Source: Streptomyces erythrochromogenes
Lineage (GTDB): Bacteria > Actinomycetota > Actinomycetes > Streptomycetales > Streptomycetaceae
DNA: 64,000 nucleotides
NCBI RefSeq assembly: GCF_036170895.1
Contig: NZ_CP108036.1
Location: 5,077,501 to 5,141,500 of the forward strand
Direction of reading: 5' to 3'
Below, in pieces: positions 22,781-31,907 of this stretch. Every line of letters begins with the position of its first letter. The stretch's first letter is position 1. A program made the translations under genes and the position numbers. The notes under the pieces are model-generated. The model saw only the letters and a list, made by a program, of their open reading frames with translations. It was not told where the DNA came from and made no database searches.

Positions 22781-23281
22781 ATGCGCGTGTACGTCCCCCT
22801 GACCCTCCCCGGGCTCGCCGAGGTGCACAAGGCGGGTGAGCTGGGCCCCGCCCCGCTGCGGGCGTACGCCGTCACCCCCGGCCTGCGCGAGTGGTACGTC
22901 TCGGACGACATCGAGGAGCTGGAGTACGCGGCCCTGGGCCGGGCCGCGGCCGCCTCGCTGCGGCTGCTCGCCGCCGACCCCGGCGCGCCCCGCCGGCGCG
23001 TCGTCGTCGCCCTCGACGTGGCCGACGAGGCCGCCACCGCCACCCCCGGGACCGACGAAGCCACCCTCGGCCAGGTGAGCCTCGCCGCCGCCGTGCGGCT
23101 CACCGTGGCCGCCGCCGTACACGTGGACGCCGACGACGCCGACGAGGACGTGGCCGCCGCCGCGCTGGCCCTGCCCGCCGCCGACGGCGGGGACGAGGCG
23201 GCGCAGTCCACCGTCGACGGGGCCGAGGACCACGAGCTGCTGTGGTTCGGCGTCCAGGAGATCCCGGGGCTGCTGAAATGA
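22781..23281 (+). CDS. DUF6912 family protein
   Basis: A 166-residue protein of a small conserved actinobacterial family (DUF6912). It begins MRVYVPLTLPGLAEVH, the family's strongest block, and ends with LLWFGVQEIPGLL. The middle is acidic and Ala-rich (DADDADEDVAAAALALP). No catalytic motif or membrane segment is visible. Its stop overlaps the ATG of the HAD hydrolase gene (ATGA), so the two are co-translated and may work together. It is divergent from the Rv3235-like gene, with 313 bases between them that show only GC-rich hairpins and no further gene. Confidence 0.8.
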   Translation: MRVYVPLTLPGLAEVHKAGELGPAPLRAYAVTPGLREWYVSDDIEELEYAALGRAAAASLRLLAADPGAPRRRVVVALDVADEAATATPGTDEATLGQVSLAAAVRLTVAAAVHVDADDADEDVAAAALALPAADGGDEAAQSTVDGAEDHELLWFGVQEIPGLLK

Positions 23282-23943
23282 CGCACACGAACCACATCGT
23301 CTGGGACTGGAACGGCACGCTGCTCCACGACATCGACGCCGTCATAGCCGCGACGAACGCCTCCTTCGCCGAGCTCGGCTTCGCGCCGATCACGCTGGAG
23401 ACGTACCGCGAGCTGTACGTCGTACCGGTGCCGAAGTTCTACGAGCGACTCATGGGACGGCTGCCCACCGAGGCGGAGTGGCTCGTCATGGACGAGACCT
23501 TCCACCGCCACTACTGGGCCGCCGCCGCGGACGCCGGGCTCACCGAGGGCGCCCGGGAACTGCTCCGGGAGTGGCAGCTCGGCGGGCTCACCCAGTCCCT
23601 GCTCTCCCTCGCGCCCCACGACAGGCTCGTCCCGCTCGTGCGCGACCACGGCATCGACGTGCACTTCCTGCGCGTCGACGGGCGGACCGGCCCCTCCCAC
23701 ACCTCCAAGGCGGGACATCTCGTACGCCACATGGAGGCCCTGCACGCGACGGGGGTGAGCGCCGACCGTACGGTCCTCATCGGAGACGCCGTGGACGACG
23801 CCCTCGCGGCCGCGCACGTCGGCGCCCGCGCCGTGCTCTACACGGGCGGTTCGCACAGCCGCCGCAGTCTGGAATCAGCCGGAGTGCCGGTCGTGGACAC
23901 CCTGGCGGAGGCCGTTCTGACAGCTCGCGAGCTGGCCGAATAG
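23278..23943 (+). CDS. HAD-superfamily hydrolase, phosphoglycolate phosphatase-like
   Basis: A 221-residue HAD hydrolase. Motif I is WDWNGTLLHD with nucleophile Asp10. The usual second Asp (the general acid) is Asn12, a variant common in actinobacterial members starting HxVWDWNGTLL. A helical cap follows (about 16-90). Motif II is LLSLAP, Lys near SKAGHLVRH is motif III, and VLIGDAVDDALAA (about 164-176) is motif IV. Substrate is unknown; phosphoglycolate phosphatase is the nearest common label. It is translationally coupled to the DUF6912 gene. Confidence 0.87.
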   Translation: MTHTNHIVWDWNGTLLHDIDAVIAATNASFAELGFAPITLETYRELYVVPVPKFYERLMGRLPTEAEWLVMDETFHRHYWAAAADAGLTEGARELLREWQLGGLTQSLLSLAPHDRLVPLVRDHGIDVHFLRVDGRTGPSHTSKAGHLVRHMEALHATGVSADRTVLIGDAVDDALAAAHVGARAVLYTGGSHSRRSLESAGVPVVDTLAEAVLTARELAE

Positions 23944-24031
23944 CGACTGGACGGGCCGCTGCACGGACGGCCTGCCGCGTCGCTGGCCAGAGTGTCAAAG
24001 TTCCACCCCAAGATTTGTACAGATGCAGCGA

Positions 24032-24062
24032 ATGACGACCTGGGGGTAGGTCGGGATAGCCT
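24032..24062 (+). promoter_or_regulatory. candidate promoter for the glutamate dehydrogenase gene
   Basis: ATGACG at 24032 and TAGCCT at 24057-24062 are spaced 19 bases, close to the housekeeping TTGACR / TAGRRT pattern. The transcript would have a leader of about 240 bases. Nothing else certain is seen in 23944-24310. Confidence 0.35.
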
Positions 24063-24310
24063 TGTACCCGTGATCAGCGCGATATCCATCGGGGGCACTG
24101 GAGCCTCCGGCCTGCGCCCGGCGCACGACAGTGCCCGGGCCATCGCTGATCCCCGCCACCGGGACCGTCGGCCGATCTTGGCTCATTCCCTCCCGGTCGG
24201 CTCTCTCGACGGCATAGCGTCGATCCCGAACGGACACCCCGCCTCGCGGCGCTATGTCATTCCTTCCTTCACCTACGTCACGCAATGGCGCGCGACAGGA
24301 GCCAGAGGAC

Positions 24311-27300
24311 ATGCAGACCAAGCTGGACGAAGCAAAGGCCGAGCTGCTCACACGGGCGGCCCGGGTAGCTGAGCACAGCCCGGCCGGGGGGCTACTTCCG
24401 ACTGGGTCCGAGCAGGGAGAGCGTCCGGACCAGGACGCGGTCCTCTCCTACCTCCAGCGCTACTACCTGCACACGGCGCCCGAGGACCTCACGGACCGGG
24501 ACCCGGTCGATGTATTCGGAGCCGCGCTCTCCCACTACCGACTGGCCGAGAACCGGCCGCAGGGCACCGCGAACGTACGCGTGCACACCCCCACGGTGGA
24601 GGAGAACGGCTGGACCTCCAGCCACTCCGTCGTCGAGGTCGTCACCGACGACATGCCCTTCCTCGTGGACTCCGTGACGAACGAGCTGTCCCGCCAGGGC
24701 CGCGGCATCCACGTCGTGATCCACCCGCAGGTCGTCGTCCGCCGTGACATCACCGGCAAGCTGATCGAGATCCTCGGCCCCGACTGCGACGCGCACGGCC
24801 CCCGCACCGAGCGCCCCCACGACTCCCTCGTCGAGTCCTGGATCCACGTCGAGATCGACCGCGAGACCGACCGCGCCGACCTCAAGCAGATCACCGTCGA
24901 CCTGCAGCGCGTCCTGTCCGACGTGCGCGAGTCCGTCGAGGACTGGGAGAAGATGCGCGAGGCCGCGCTGCGCATCGCCGACGCCCTGCCCGACGAGCCC
25001 ACCGCCCCGGACCTGCGCGAGTACGAGCTCGAAGAGGCCCGAGAGCTGCTGCGCTGGCTCGCCGACGACCACTTCACCTTCCTCGGCTACCGCGAGTACA
25101 ACCTCGTCGACGGCGACGCCCTGGCCGCCGTGCCCGGCACGGGCCTCGGCATCCTGCGCTCCGACCCGCACCACAGCGGCAAGGAGGACGGCCACCCGGT
25201 CTCGCCGTCCTTCAACCGGCTGCCGGCCGACGCCCGCGCCAAGGCCCGCGAGCACCGCCTGCTGGTGCTGACCAAGGCCAACAGCCGCTCCACCGTGCAC
25301 CGCCCCTCGTACCTCGACTACGTGGGCGTCAAGAAGTTCGACGCCGACGGCAACGTCGTCGGCGAGCGCCGCTTCCTCGGCCTGTTCTCCTCCGCCGCGT
25401 ACACCGAGTCCGTGCGCCGCGTGCCGGTCATCCGCCGCAAGGTCGCCGAGGTACTGGAGCGGGCCGGCTTCTCGCCGGCCAGCCACGACGGCCGCGACCT
25501 GACGCAGATCCTGGAGACCTACCCGCGCGACGAGCTGTTCCAGACCCCGGTCGACCAGCTCCAGTCCATCGTCACCTCCGTCCTCTACCTCCAGGAACGC
25601 CGCCGGCTGCGGCTGTACCTGCGCCAGGACGAGTACGGGCGCTACTACTCGGCGCTGGTCTACCTGCCGCGCGACCGCTTCACCACCGGTGTGCGGCTGC
25701 GCCTGATGGACATCCTGCGCGAGGAGCTCGGCGGCATCAGCGTCGACTTCACCGCCTGGAACACCGAGTCGATCCTCTCCCGCATCCACTTCGTCATCCG
25801 CGTCCCGCAGGGCACCGAGCTGCCCGTGCTGACCGACGGCGACGTCGAGCGCATCGAGGGCCGCCTCGTCGAGGCCGCCCGCTCCTGGGCCGACGGCTTC
25901 GACCAGGCGCTCAACGCCGAGCTCGGCGAGGAGCGCGCCGCGGAGCTGCTGCGCCGCTACGGCAGTGCCTTCTCCGAGGGCTACAAGGCCGACCACTCGC
26001 CGCGCGCCGCCGTCGCCGACCTCGTGCACCTGGAGAAGCTGCGCGGCAGCGACAAGGACTTCGCGCTGTCGCTGTACGAGCCCGTCGGCGCCGGCCCCGG
26101 CGAACGCCGCTTCAAGATCTACCGCGCCGGTGAGCAGGTCTCCCTGTCCGCCGTCCTGCCGGTGCTCCAGCGCCTCGGCGTCGAGGTCACCGACGAGCGC
26201 CCGTACGAGCTGCGCTGCGCCGACCGCACGAACGCGTGGATCTACGACTTCGGTCTGCGGCTCTCGGCGGGCGACCTCGGCGACGACGCCCGCGAGCGCT
26301 TCCAGGACGCCTTCGCGGCGGTCTGGAACGGCCAGGCCGAGAACGACAACTTCAACACCCTCGTGCTGAGCGCCGGTCTGACCTGGCGCCAGGCCGTCGT
26401 CCTGCGCGCGTACGCCAAGTACATGCGCCAGGCCGGCTCCACCTTCAGCCAGGACTACATGGAGGACACCCTCCGCAACAACGTCCACACCACCCGGCTG
26501 CTGGTCTCGCTCTTCGAGGCCCGGATGTCGCCCGTCCGCCAGGCCGCCGGCAGCGAGCTCGTGGACGCCATGCTGGAGGAGCTCGACGGGGCCCTGGACC
26601 AGGTCGCCTCGCTCGACGAGGACCGCATCCTGCGGGCCTTCCTCACCCTCATCAAGGCGACCCTGCGCACGAACTTCTTCCAGCTCGACTCGAAGGGCGA
26701 GCAGCACGCCTACGTGTCGATGAAGTTCGACCCGCAGGCCATCCCGGACCTGCCGGCGCCGCGCCCGGCGTTCGAGATCTGGGTGTACTCCCCGCGCGTC
26801 GAGGGCGTCCACCTGCGCTTCGGCAAGGTCGCCCGAGGCGGCCTGCGCTGGTCCGACCGCCGCGAGGACTTCCGTACGGAGATCCTCGGCCTGGTCAAGG
26901 CGCAGATGGTCAAGAACACCGTCATCGTGCCGGTCGGCGCCAAGGGCGGCTTCGTCGCCAAGAACCTCCCCGACCCGTCGGTGGACCGCGACGCCTGGCT
27001 CGCCGAGGGCATCGCCTCGTACAAGATCTTCATCTCGGCGCTGCTCGACATCACCGACAACATGGTCGCCGGCGAGGTCGTGCCGCCGCGCAGCGTGGTC
27101 CGCCACGACGAGGACGACACCTACCTCGTGGTCGCCGCCGACAAGGGGACCGCGACCTTCTCCGACATCGCCAACGGCGTGGCGGAGGCCTACGGCTTCT
27201 GGCTCGGCGACGCCTTCGCGTCCGGCGGCTCGGCCGGCTACGACCACAAGGGCATGGGCATCACCGCCCGCGGCGCGTGGGAGTCCGTCAAGCGGCACTT

Positions 27301-29260
27301 CCGCGAGCTCGGCCACGACACCCAGACCCAGGACTTCACCGTCGTCGGCGTCGGCGACATGTCCGGTGACGTCTTCGGCAACGGCATGCTGCTCTCCGAG
27401 CACATCCGCCTGGTGGCCGCCTTCGACCACCGCCACATCTTCATCGACCCGACCCCGGACGCGGCCACCTCGTACGCCGAGCGCCGCCGCCTGTTCGAGC
27501 TGCCGCGGTCCTCGTGGGCGGACTACGACGCCTCGCTGATCTCGGCGGGCGGCGGCATCCACCCGCGTTCGGCCAAGGCCGTCCCGGTCACCGCCCAGAT
27601 GCGCGCGGCCCTCGGCATCGAAGCCGGCGTCACCAAGATGACCCCGGCCGAGCTGATGCAGTCGATCCTCAAGGCCCCCGTGGACCTGGTGTGGAACGGC
27701 GGCATCGGCACCTACGTCAAGGCGACCTCCGAGACGCACGCCGACGTCGGCGACAAGGCCAACGACGCCATCCGCGTCAACGGCTCCGACGTGCGGGCGC
27801 AGGTCATCGGCGAGGGCGGCAACCTGGGCCTGACCCAGCTCGGCCGCATCGAGTTCGCCCGCAGCGGCGCCGGCGGCGAGGGCGGCAAGGTCAACACCGA
27901 CGCCATCGACAACAGCGCGGGCGTGGACACCTCCGACCACGAGGTGAACATCAAGATCCTGCTCAACGCGGTCGTCGCCGACGGCGACATGACCGTCAAG
28001 CAGCGCAACAAGCTGCTCGCGCAGATGACCGACGAGGTCGGCCGCCTGGTGCTGCGCAACAACTACGCGCAGAACATCGCGCTGGCCAACGGCTCGGCCC
28101 AGGCGCCCAGCCTGCTCCACGCCCAGCAGCGCTTCATGCGCCGCCTGGAGGGCGCCGGACTGCTCAACCGCGAGCTGGAGTTCCTGCCCACCGACCGGCA
28201 GATCCGCGAGCTGCTGAACAACGGCAAGGGCCTGACCCAGCCGGAGCTGGCCGTACTGTTCGCGTACACCAAGATCACGACGGCGGACGAGCTCATCGTC
28301 ACCGAGCTGCCGGACGACCCGTACCTGCGCCGCCTGCTCTTCGCGTACTTCCCGGCGGCCCTGGGCGACAAGTTCGCCGAGCAGATCGACGCGCACGCGC
28401 TGCGCCGCGAGATCATCACGACGATCCTGGTCAACGACACCGTCAACACCGGTGGTTCGACCTTCCTGCACCGCCTGCGGGAGGAGACCGGCGCCTCCAC
28501 GGAGGAGATCGTCCGGGCGCAGCTCGCGGCCCGCGAGATCTTCGGCCTGGCCGACGTGTGGGACGCGGTGGAGGCGCTGGACAACAAGGTGGCCGCGGAC
28601 GTCCAGACCCGGGTGCGCCTGCACTCGCGCCGCCTGGTCGAGCGCGGTACCCGCTGGCTGCTCAACAACCGGCCGCAGCCGCTCCAGATCACCGAGACCA
28701 TCGCCTTCTTCGGGGAGCGGGTGGCCCAGGTGTGGGCGGAGCTGCCGAAGCTGGTGCGCGGCGCGGACCTGGAGTGGTACCAGCTGGTCATGGACGAGCT
28801 GACCGGCGAGGGCGTGCCGGAGGAGCTGGCGGCGAAGGTCGCCGGGTTCTCCTCGGCCTTCCCGACGCTGGACATCGTCGCGATCGCGGACCGGACGGGC
28901 GTGGACCCGCTGGGTGTCGCCGAGGTGTACTACGACCTCGCCGACCGCCTGGACATCACGCAGCTGATGGACCGGATCATCGAGCTGCCGCGGGCCGACC
29001 GCTGGCAGTCCATGGCCCGCGCGTCCATCCGCGAGGACCTGTTCGCGGCGCACGCGGCCCTGACCGCCGACGTGCTGTCGGTGGGCAACGGCGCCTCCAC
29101 TCCCGAGGAGCGCTTCCAGGCGTGGGAGGAGAAGAACGCGGCGATCATCGGGCGGGCCCGGACGACCCTGGAGGAGATCCGGGGGTCGGACGACTTCGAC
29201 CTGGCGAACCTGTCGGTGGCGATGCGGACCATGCGCAGCCTGCTGCGCGCGCACAGCTGA
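24311..29260 (+). CDS. NAD-dependent glutamate dehydrogenase, large (GDH-180) type
   Basis: A 1649-residue enzyme catalysing glutamate + NAD to 2-oxoglutarate + ammonia, the very large bacterial class first described in Streptomyces clavuligerus (about 1650 residues). The N-terminal half holds ACT-like regulatory segments (VVEVVTDDMPFLVDSVTNEL at about residue 105). The catalytic core begins near 840 (KVARGGLRWSDRREDFRTEI; VPVGAKGGFVAKNLPDP near 876), with the Rossmann part following (VGVGDMSGDVFGNGML near 1015). The ATG at 24311 follows AGGAGCCAGAGGAC. It stands alone, transcribed toward a convergent ABC transporter operon. A very long open frame on the opposite strand is a codon-bias shadow. 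Confidence 0.97.
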   Translation: MQTKLDEAKAELLTRAARVAEHSPAGGLLPTGSEQGERPDQDAVLSYLQRYYLHTAPEDLTDRDPVDVFGAALSHYRLAENRPQGTANVRVHTPTVEENGWTSSHSVVEVVTDDMPFLVDSVTNELSRQGRGIHVVIHPQVVVRRDITGKLIEILGPDCDAHGPRTERPHDSLVESWIHVEIDRETDRADLKQITVDLQRVLSDVRESVEDWEKMREAALRIADALPDEPTAPDLREYELEEARELLRWLADDHFTFLGYREYNLVDGDALAAVPGTGLGILRSDPHHSGKEDGHPVSPSFNRLPADARAKAREHRLLVLTKANSRSTVHRPSYLDYVGVKKFDADGNVVGERRFLGLFSSAAYTESVRRVPVIRRKVAEVLERAGFSPASHDGRDLTQILETYPRDELFQTPVDQLQSIVTSVLYLQERRRLRLYLRQDEYGRYYSALVYLPRDRFTTGVRLRLMDILREELGGISVDFTAWNTESILSRIHFVIRVPQGTELPVLTDGDVERIEGRLVEAARSWADGFDQALNAELGEERAAELLRRYGSAFSEGYKADHSPRAAVADLVHLEKLRGSDKDFALSLYEPVGAGPGERRFKIYRAGEQVSLSAVLPVLQRLGVEVTDERPYELRCADRTNAWIYDFGLRLSAGDLGDDARERFQDAFAAVWNGQAENDNFNTLVLSAGLTWRQAVVLRAYAKYMRQAGSTFSQDYMEDTLRNNVHTTRLLVSLFEARMSPVRQAAGSELVDAMLEELDGALDQVASLDEDRILRAFLTLIKATLRTNFFQLDSKGEQHAYVSMKFDPQAIPDLPAPRPAFEIWVYSPRVEGVHLRFGKVARGGLRWSDRREDFRTEILGLVKAQMVKNTVIVPVGAKGGFVAKNLPDPSVDRDAWLAEGIASYKIFISALLDITDNMVAGEVVPPRSVVRHDEDDTYLVVAADKGTATFSDIANGVAEAYGFWLGDAFASGGSAGYDHKGMGITARGAWESVKRHFRELGHDTQTQDFTVVGVGDMSGDVFGNGMLLSEHIRLVAAFDHRHIFIDPTPDAATSYAERRRLFELPRSSWADYDASLISAGGGIHPRSAKAVPVTAQMRAALGIEAGVTKMTPAELMQSILKAPVDLVWNGGIGTYVKATSETHADVGDKANDAIRVNGSDVRAQVIGEGGNLGLTQLGRIEFARSGAGGEGGKVNTDAIDNSAGVDTSDHEVNIKILLNAVVADGDMTVKQRNKLLAQMTDEVGRLVLRNNYAQNIALANGSAQAPSLLHAQQRFMRRLEGAGLLNRELEFLPTDRQIRELLNNGKGLTQPELAVLFAYTKITTADELIVTELPDDPYLRRLLFAYFPAALGDKFAEQIDAHALRREIITTILVNDTVNTGGSTFLHRLREETGASTEEIVRAQLAAREIFGLADVWDAVEALDNKVAADVQTRVRLHSRRLVERGTRWLLNNRPQPLQITETIAFFGERVAQVWAELPKLVRGADLEWYQLVMDELTGEGVPEELAAKVAGFSSAFPTLDIVAIADRTGVDPLGVAEVYYDLADRLDITQLMDRIIELPRADRWQSMARASIREDLFAAHAALTADVLSVGNGASTPEERFQAWEEKNAAIIGRARTTLEEIRGSDDFDLANLSVAMRTMRSLLRAHS

Positions 29261-29276
29261 TCGTCTCGGTACAGCC

Positions 29277-29322
29277 GAACGGGCCGGGCCCGGGACCTTC
29301 CGGTCCCGGGCCCGGCCCGTTC
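29277..29322. terminator. bidirectional terminator after glutamate dehydrogenase
   Basis: A perfect 21-base-pair stem (GAACGGGCCGGGCCCGGGACC and its complement) with loop TTCC, between the convergent gdh and ABC ATPase genes. Confidence 0.93.
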
Positions 29323-29345
29323 GCCGCCGTGTCCGCGGGTGCGCC

Positions 29346-30179
29346 TCAAGCGCCGGCGCGGCTGGAATTCTCGTAGGCCGCGCAGACCTCGTCCGCCGGG
29401 CCGTCCATGCGCAGGACGCCCGAGTCCAGCCAGATCGCGCGGTCGCAGGTTTCGCGGACCGTGTTGATGGCGTGGCTGACCAGGAAGACGGTGCCGGCGC
29501 GCTCGCGGAGTTCCTCGATGCGGGCCTGGCTGCGCCGCTGGAAGGCCGCGTCGCCCGTGGCCAGTGCCTCGTCGATCATCAGGACGTCGTGGTCCTTGGC
29601 GGCCGCGATGGAGAAGCGCAGCCGGGCGCCCATGCCGGAGGAGTACGTCCGCATCGGCAGGGAGATGAAGTCGCCCTTCTCGTTGATGCCGGAGAAGTCG
29701 ACGATGCCGTCGTAGCGCTCGTGGACCTGCTGCCGGGACATGCCCATCGCGAGGCCGCCGAGGATGACGTTGCGTTCACCGGTCAGGTCGTTCATCAGGG
29801 CGGCGTTCACGCCCAGCAGGGACGGCTGGCCGTGCGAGAAGATCCGGCCGCGGGCCACCGGCTGGAGGCCGGCGATGGCCTTGAGGAGGGTGGACTTGCC
29901 CGAGCCGTTGGAGCCGATGAGGCCGATGGCCTCGCCCTCGTAGGCGGTGAAGGAGACGCCCTTGACCGCGTGCACCTCGCTCATCCCCGGGGTGGACCGG
30001 CGGGAGAAGATCCGGCTGAGGGCCGCCGTGGCGCCGCCCCTGCGGGCGCCGGCGCCGTGGACCTTGTAGATGACGTGGACCCCGTCCGCGATCACGGTGG
30101 GCACCCGGTCCTCGGTCTCGGTCACGGTCCGGATTTCGGTCTCGGTATCGTTCTCGGTCTTCTTCGGGGTGTCAGCCAC
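29346..30179 (-). CDS. ABC exporter ATPase for cell-wall polymer (TagH/Wzt type)
   Basis: A 277-residue ATPase of a polysaccharide or teichoic-acid exporter. Walker A is GSNGSGKST, the signature is the degenerate YSSGMGARL typical of the TagH/Wzt branch, Walker B is VLMIDEALATGD, and the switch histidine is in LVSHAI. An acidic, Thr/Glu-rich N-terminal tail of about 30 residues precedes the ABC domain. I chose the GTG at 30179, which has GGAGG about 10 bases upstream and overlaps the permease stop by 8 bases; the open frame extends to 30227. The gene pair is next to a CDP-glycerol-type polymerase gene, fitting export of a wall polymer. Confidence 0.9.
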   Translation of the reverse strand: MADTPKKTENDTETEIRTVTETEDRVPTVIADGVHVIYKVHGAGARRGGATAALSRIFSRRSTPGMSEVHAVKGVSFTAYEGEAIGLIGSNGSGKSTLLKAIAGLQPVARGRIFSHGQPSLLGVNAALMNDLTGERNVILGGLAMGMSRQQVHERYDGIVDFSGINEKGDFISLPMRTYSSGMGARLRFSIAAAKDHDVLMIDEALATGDAAFQRRSQARIEELRERAGTVFLVSHAINTVRETCDRAIWLDSGVLRMDGPADEVCAAYENSSRAGA

Positions 30180-31080
30180 GTCCGTACGCCTCCTCTGCCT
30201 TCCAGAAGTAGATGAATCCGCCGACACCCGCGAGCAGCGCCCAGCCGATGGCCAGCGGCCACACGTGGTGCGGGAGCGCGTGCGCGGGGAAGCTGTCGAT
30301 CAGCGCGAAGCGCATCAGGTCGATGTAGACCGCCGGGGGGTTGGCCTTGAGCGCCACCAGCACCCAGTGCGGCAGGTCGTCCGTCTTGAGCACCTGGTCG
30401 ATGGACCACATGACGCCCGAGGTGTACATCCACGTCCGCAGGACGAACGGCATCAGCTGGCTGACGTCGGGGCTCTTGCTGCCGATGCGGGCCATGACCA
30501 TGGCGCAGCCGGCGGCGAAGACGGCCGTCAGCAGGAGCGCTGGCAGGGCCAGGAGCCAGGCCGGGCCGGGCCTCTGCCCGAAGGCCAGCAGCAGGATCAC
30601 CAGGGCGGCCATGGAGACCAGCAGCTGCTGGAAGAGCTGCACGACGGTGGAGATGGGCAGGCTCGCGCGGGGGAAGTGCAGGGCGCGGACCAGGCCGAGG
30701 TTGCTGTGGACGGCGCGGGTGCCGGCGTTCACGGAGCTGCTGATGAAGTCCCAGACGAAGACGCCGGTGATCAGGAAGGGCACGTAGTCCGGCACGCCGT
30801 GGCTGGCCTTGAGGACGAGGCCGAAGATGAAGTAGTAGACCGCCGCGTTGAGCAGCGGGGTCACCAGGTGCCAGACCTGGCCGAGCCGCGCCGTGCTGTA
30901 CGTGGCCTGCATGCGGGCGGTGGCGTAGGCGCTCACGAAGTGGCGGCGCTGCCAGAGCTGCGCGATGTAGCGGGGGAGCGTGGGGCGGGCGCCGCTGAGC
31001 GTGAGGCCGTGGGCGGCGGCCAGCTGCGCGAGTTCCGTGGAGGTGGCGGGCGCGGTCTTGGATGCGGTCGCGGTGGTCAC
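30172..31080 (-). CDS. ABC-2 type permease for cell-wall polymer export (TagG/Wzm type)
   Basis: A 302-residue integral membrane subunit of the ABC-2 family, partner of the ATPase downstream. After a roughly 50-residue cytoplasmic start (including LPRYIAQLWQRRHF) there are about six helices, for example VTPLLNAAVYYFIFGLVL, FLITGVFVWDFISSSVNAG, LLVSMAALVILLL and AIGWALLAGVGGFIYFW. TagG/Wzm proteins form the channel for lipid-linked polymer. The start is GTG 31080 (VTTATASKT); the ribosome site is weak. Divergent from a TetR gene with a repeat-bearing 116-base spacer. Confidence 0.88.
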   Translation of the reverse strand: MTTATASKTAPATSTELAQLAAAHGLTLSGARPTLPRYIAQLWQRRHFVSAYATARMQATYSTARLGQVWHLVTPLLNAAVYYFIFGLVLKASHGVPDYVPFLITGVFVWDFISSSVNAGTRAVHSNLGLVRALHFPRASLPISTVVQLFQQLLVSMAALVILLLAFGQRPGPAWLLALPALLLTAVFAAGCAMVMARIGSKSPDVSQLMPFVLRTWMYTSGVMWSIDQVLKTDDLPHWVLVALKANPPAVYIDLMRFALIDSFPAHALPHHVWPLAIGWALLAGVGGFIYFWKAEEAYGRG

Positions 31081-31111
31081 AGGTTCGCTTTCGACGTAGG
31101 TCGGGACGGGT

Positions 31112-31190
31112 CCGTATCGTCGCTACGGCGAGGCTATGGCGTGGAGCGATGGAACGCAACCGTATCGTCGTGACGGGCCGCGGCTATGCT
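31112..31190. promoter_or_regulatory. divergent promoter/operator region, ABC exporter and TetR gene
   Basis: An 11-base direct repeat CCGTATCGTCG occurs at 31112-31122 and 31160-31170, each followed after 10-12 bases by GCTATG. The first copy lies in an inverted repeat CCGTA-7-TACGG (31112-31128). A minus-strand promoter can be read as TTGCGT (31159-31154), 17 bases, TAGCCT (31136-31131). On the plus strand TATGCT at 31185-31190 lies 6 bases before the TetR ATG. The palindrome is a candidate TetR operator. Confidence 0.45.
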
Positions 31191-31196
31191 CTGTGC

Positions 31197-31844
31197 ATGA
31201 CCACGGATCCCGGCCCCGCCCCCTCCGCCACTGCCTCCGCATCCGCCCGCCGCGCCCCCGCCGGTGCGGCCGTCCTGCGCGAGGACGTGACCGAGGCGAT
31301 CCGCAACGCGGTGCTGGAGGAGCTGGCCGCGGTCGGGTTCTCCCGGATGTCCATCGAGGGCATCGCGCGGCGGGCCGGGGTCGGCAAGACGGCCGTCTAC
31401 CGGCGGTGGAAGTCCAAGCTGCACCTGGTGCTGGACCTGGTCGGGGCCTTCGCGGTGGACGGCCTGCCGGTGCCGGCGACGGGCTCGCTGTACGGGGACG
31501 TACGCGTCCTGCTGGAGGTCATGTCACACGTGCTGCGGCACCCGGTGGCCTCCGCGGTGATCCCCGACCTCCTCGTCGAGGCGTCCCGCAACCCGGAGAT
31601 CGCGGACGCGGTCCGCGGCGCCCTCCTGGACGGCCAGCACCGCATGGCGCAGGGCATCGTCTCCGACGCCGTCGCCCGCGGCGAACTCCCGGCGCAGATC
31701 AGCCCCGACCACGCCCTTGACCTGCTGATCGGCCCGCTCTACTGGCGCCAGGTCGTCGTCCGCGACGCGGTGACCCCCGCCCACCTGGACACCCTGGCCC
31801 ACCAGGTGGTGGCAGGCCTGAAGTCGGCCCCCGGCCCGGCCTGA
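31197..31844 (+). CDS. TetR-family transcriptional regulator
   Basis: A 215-residue TetR regulator. The helix-turn-helix is at about residues 32-78 (AIRNAVLEELAAVGFSRMSI, EGIARRAGVGKTAVYRRWKS). The C-terminal helical domain (about 90-210) has PRHPVASAVIPDLL-like sequence of the TetR_C_11/16 type and would bind an unknown ligand. It is divergent from the polymer-export ABC operon, so it likely controls that operon and itself. TATGCT ends 6 bases before the ATG and no ribosome site is seen, so the mRNA may be leaderless. Confidence 0.9.
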   Translation: MTTDPGPAPSATASASARRAPAGAAVLREDVTEAIRNAVLEELAAVGFSRMSIEGIARRAGVGKTAVYRRWKSKLHLVLDLVGAFAVDGLPVPATGSLYGDVRVLLEVMSHVLRHPVASAVIPDLLVEASRNPEIADAVRGALLDGQHRMAQGIVSDAVARGELPAQISPDHALDLLIGPLYWRQVVVRDAVTPAHLDTLAHQVVAGLKSAPGPA

Positions 31845-31907
31845 GGGGTCGGAACGCCGGACACTCCCCTTCCCGCGCCGTGGGAGAAAAGGCCTGAATC
31901 CGCGCCC

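Noticed and set aside
24392..29254. A 1620-residue open frame opposite the glutamate dehydrogenase gene
   Set aside because: High-GC coding DNA leaves the complementary frame open. Its composition is a shadow of the sense codons, while the sense protein matches a known family over its full length.
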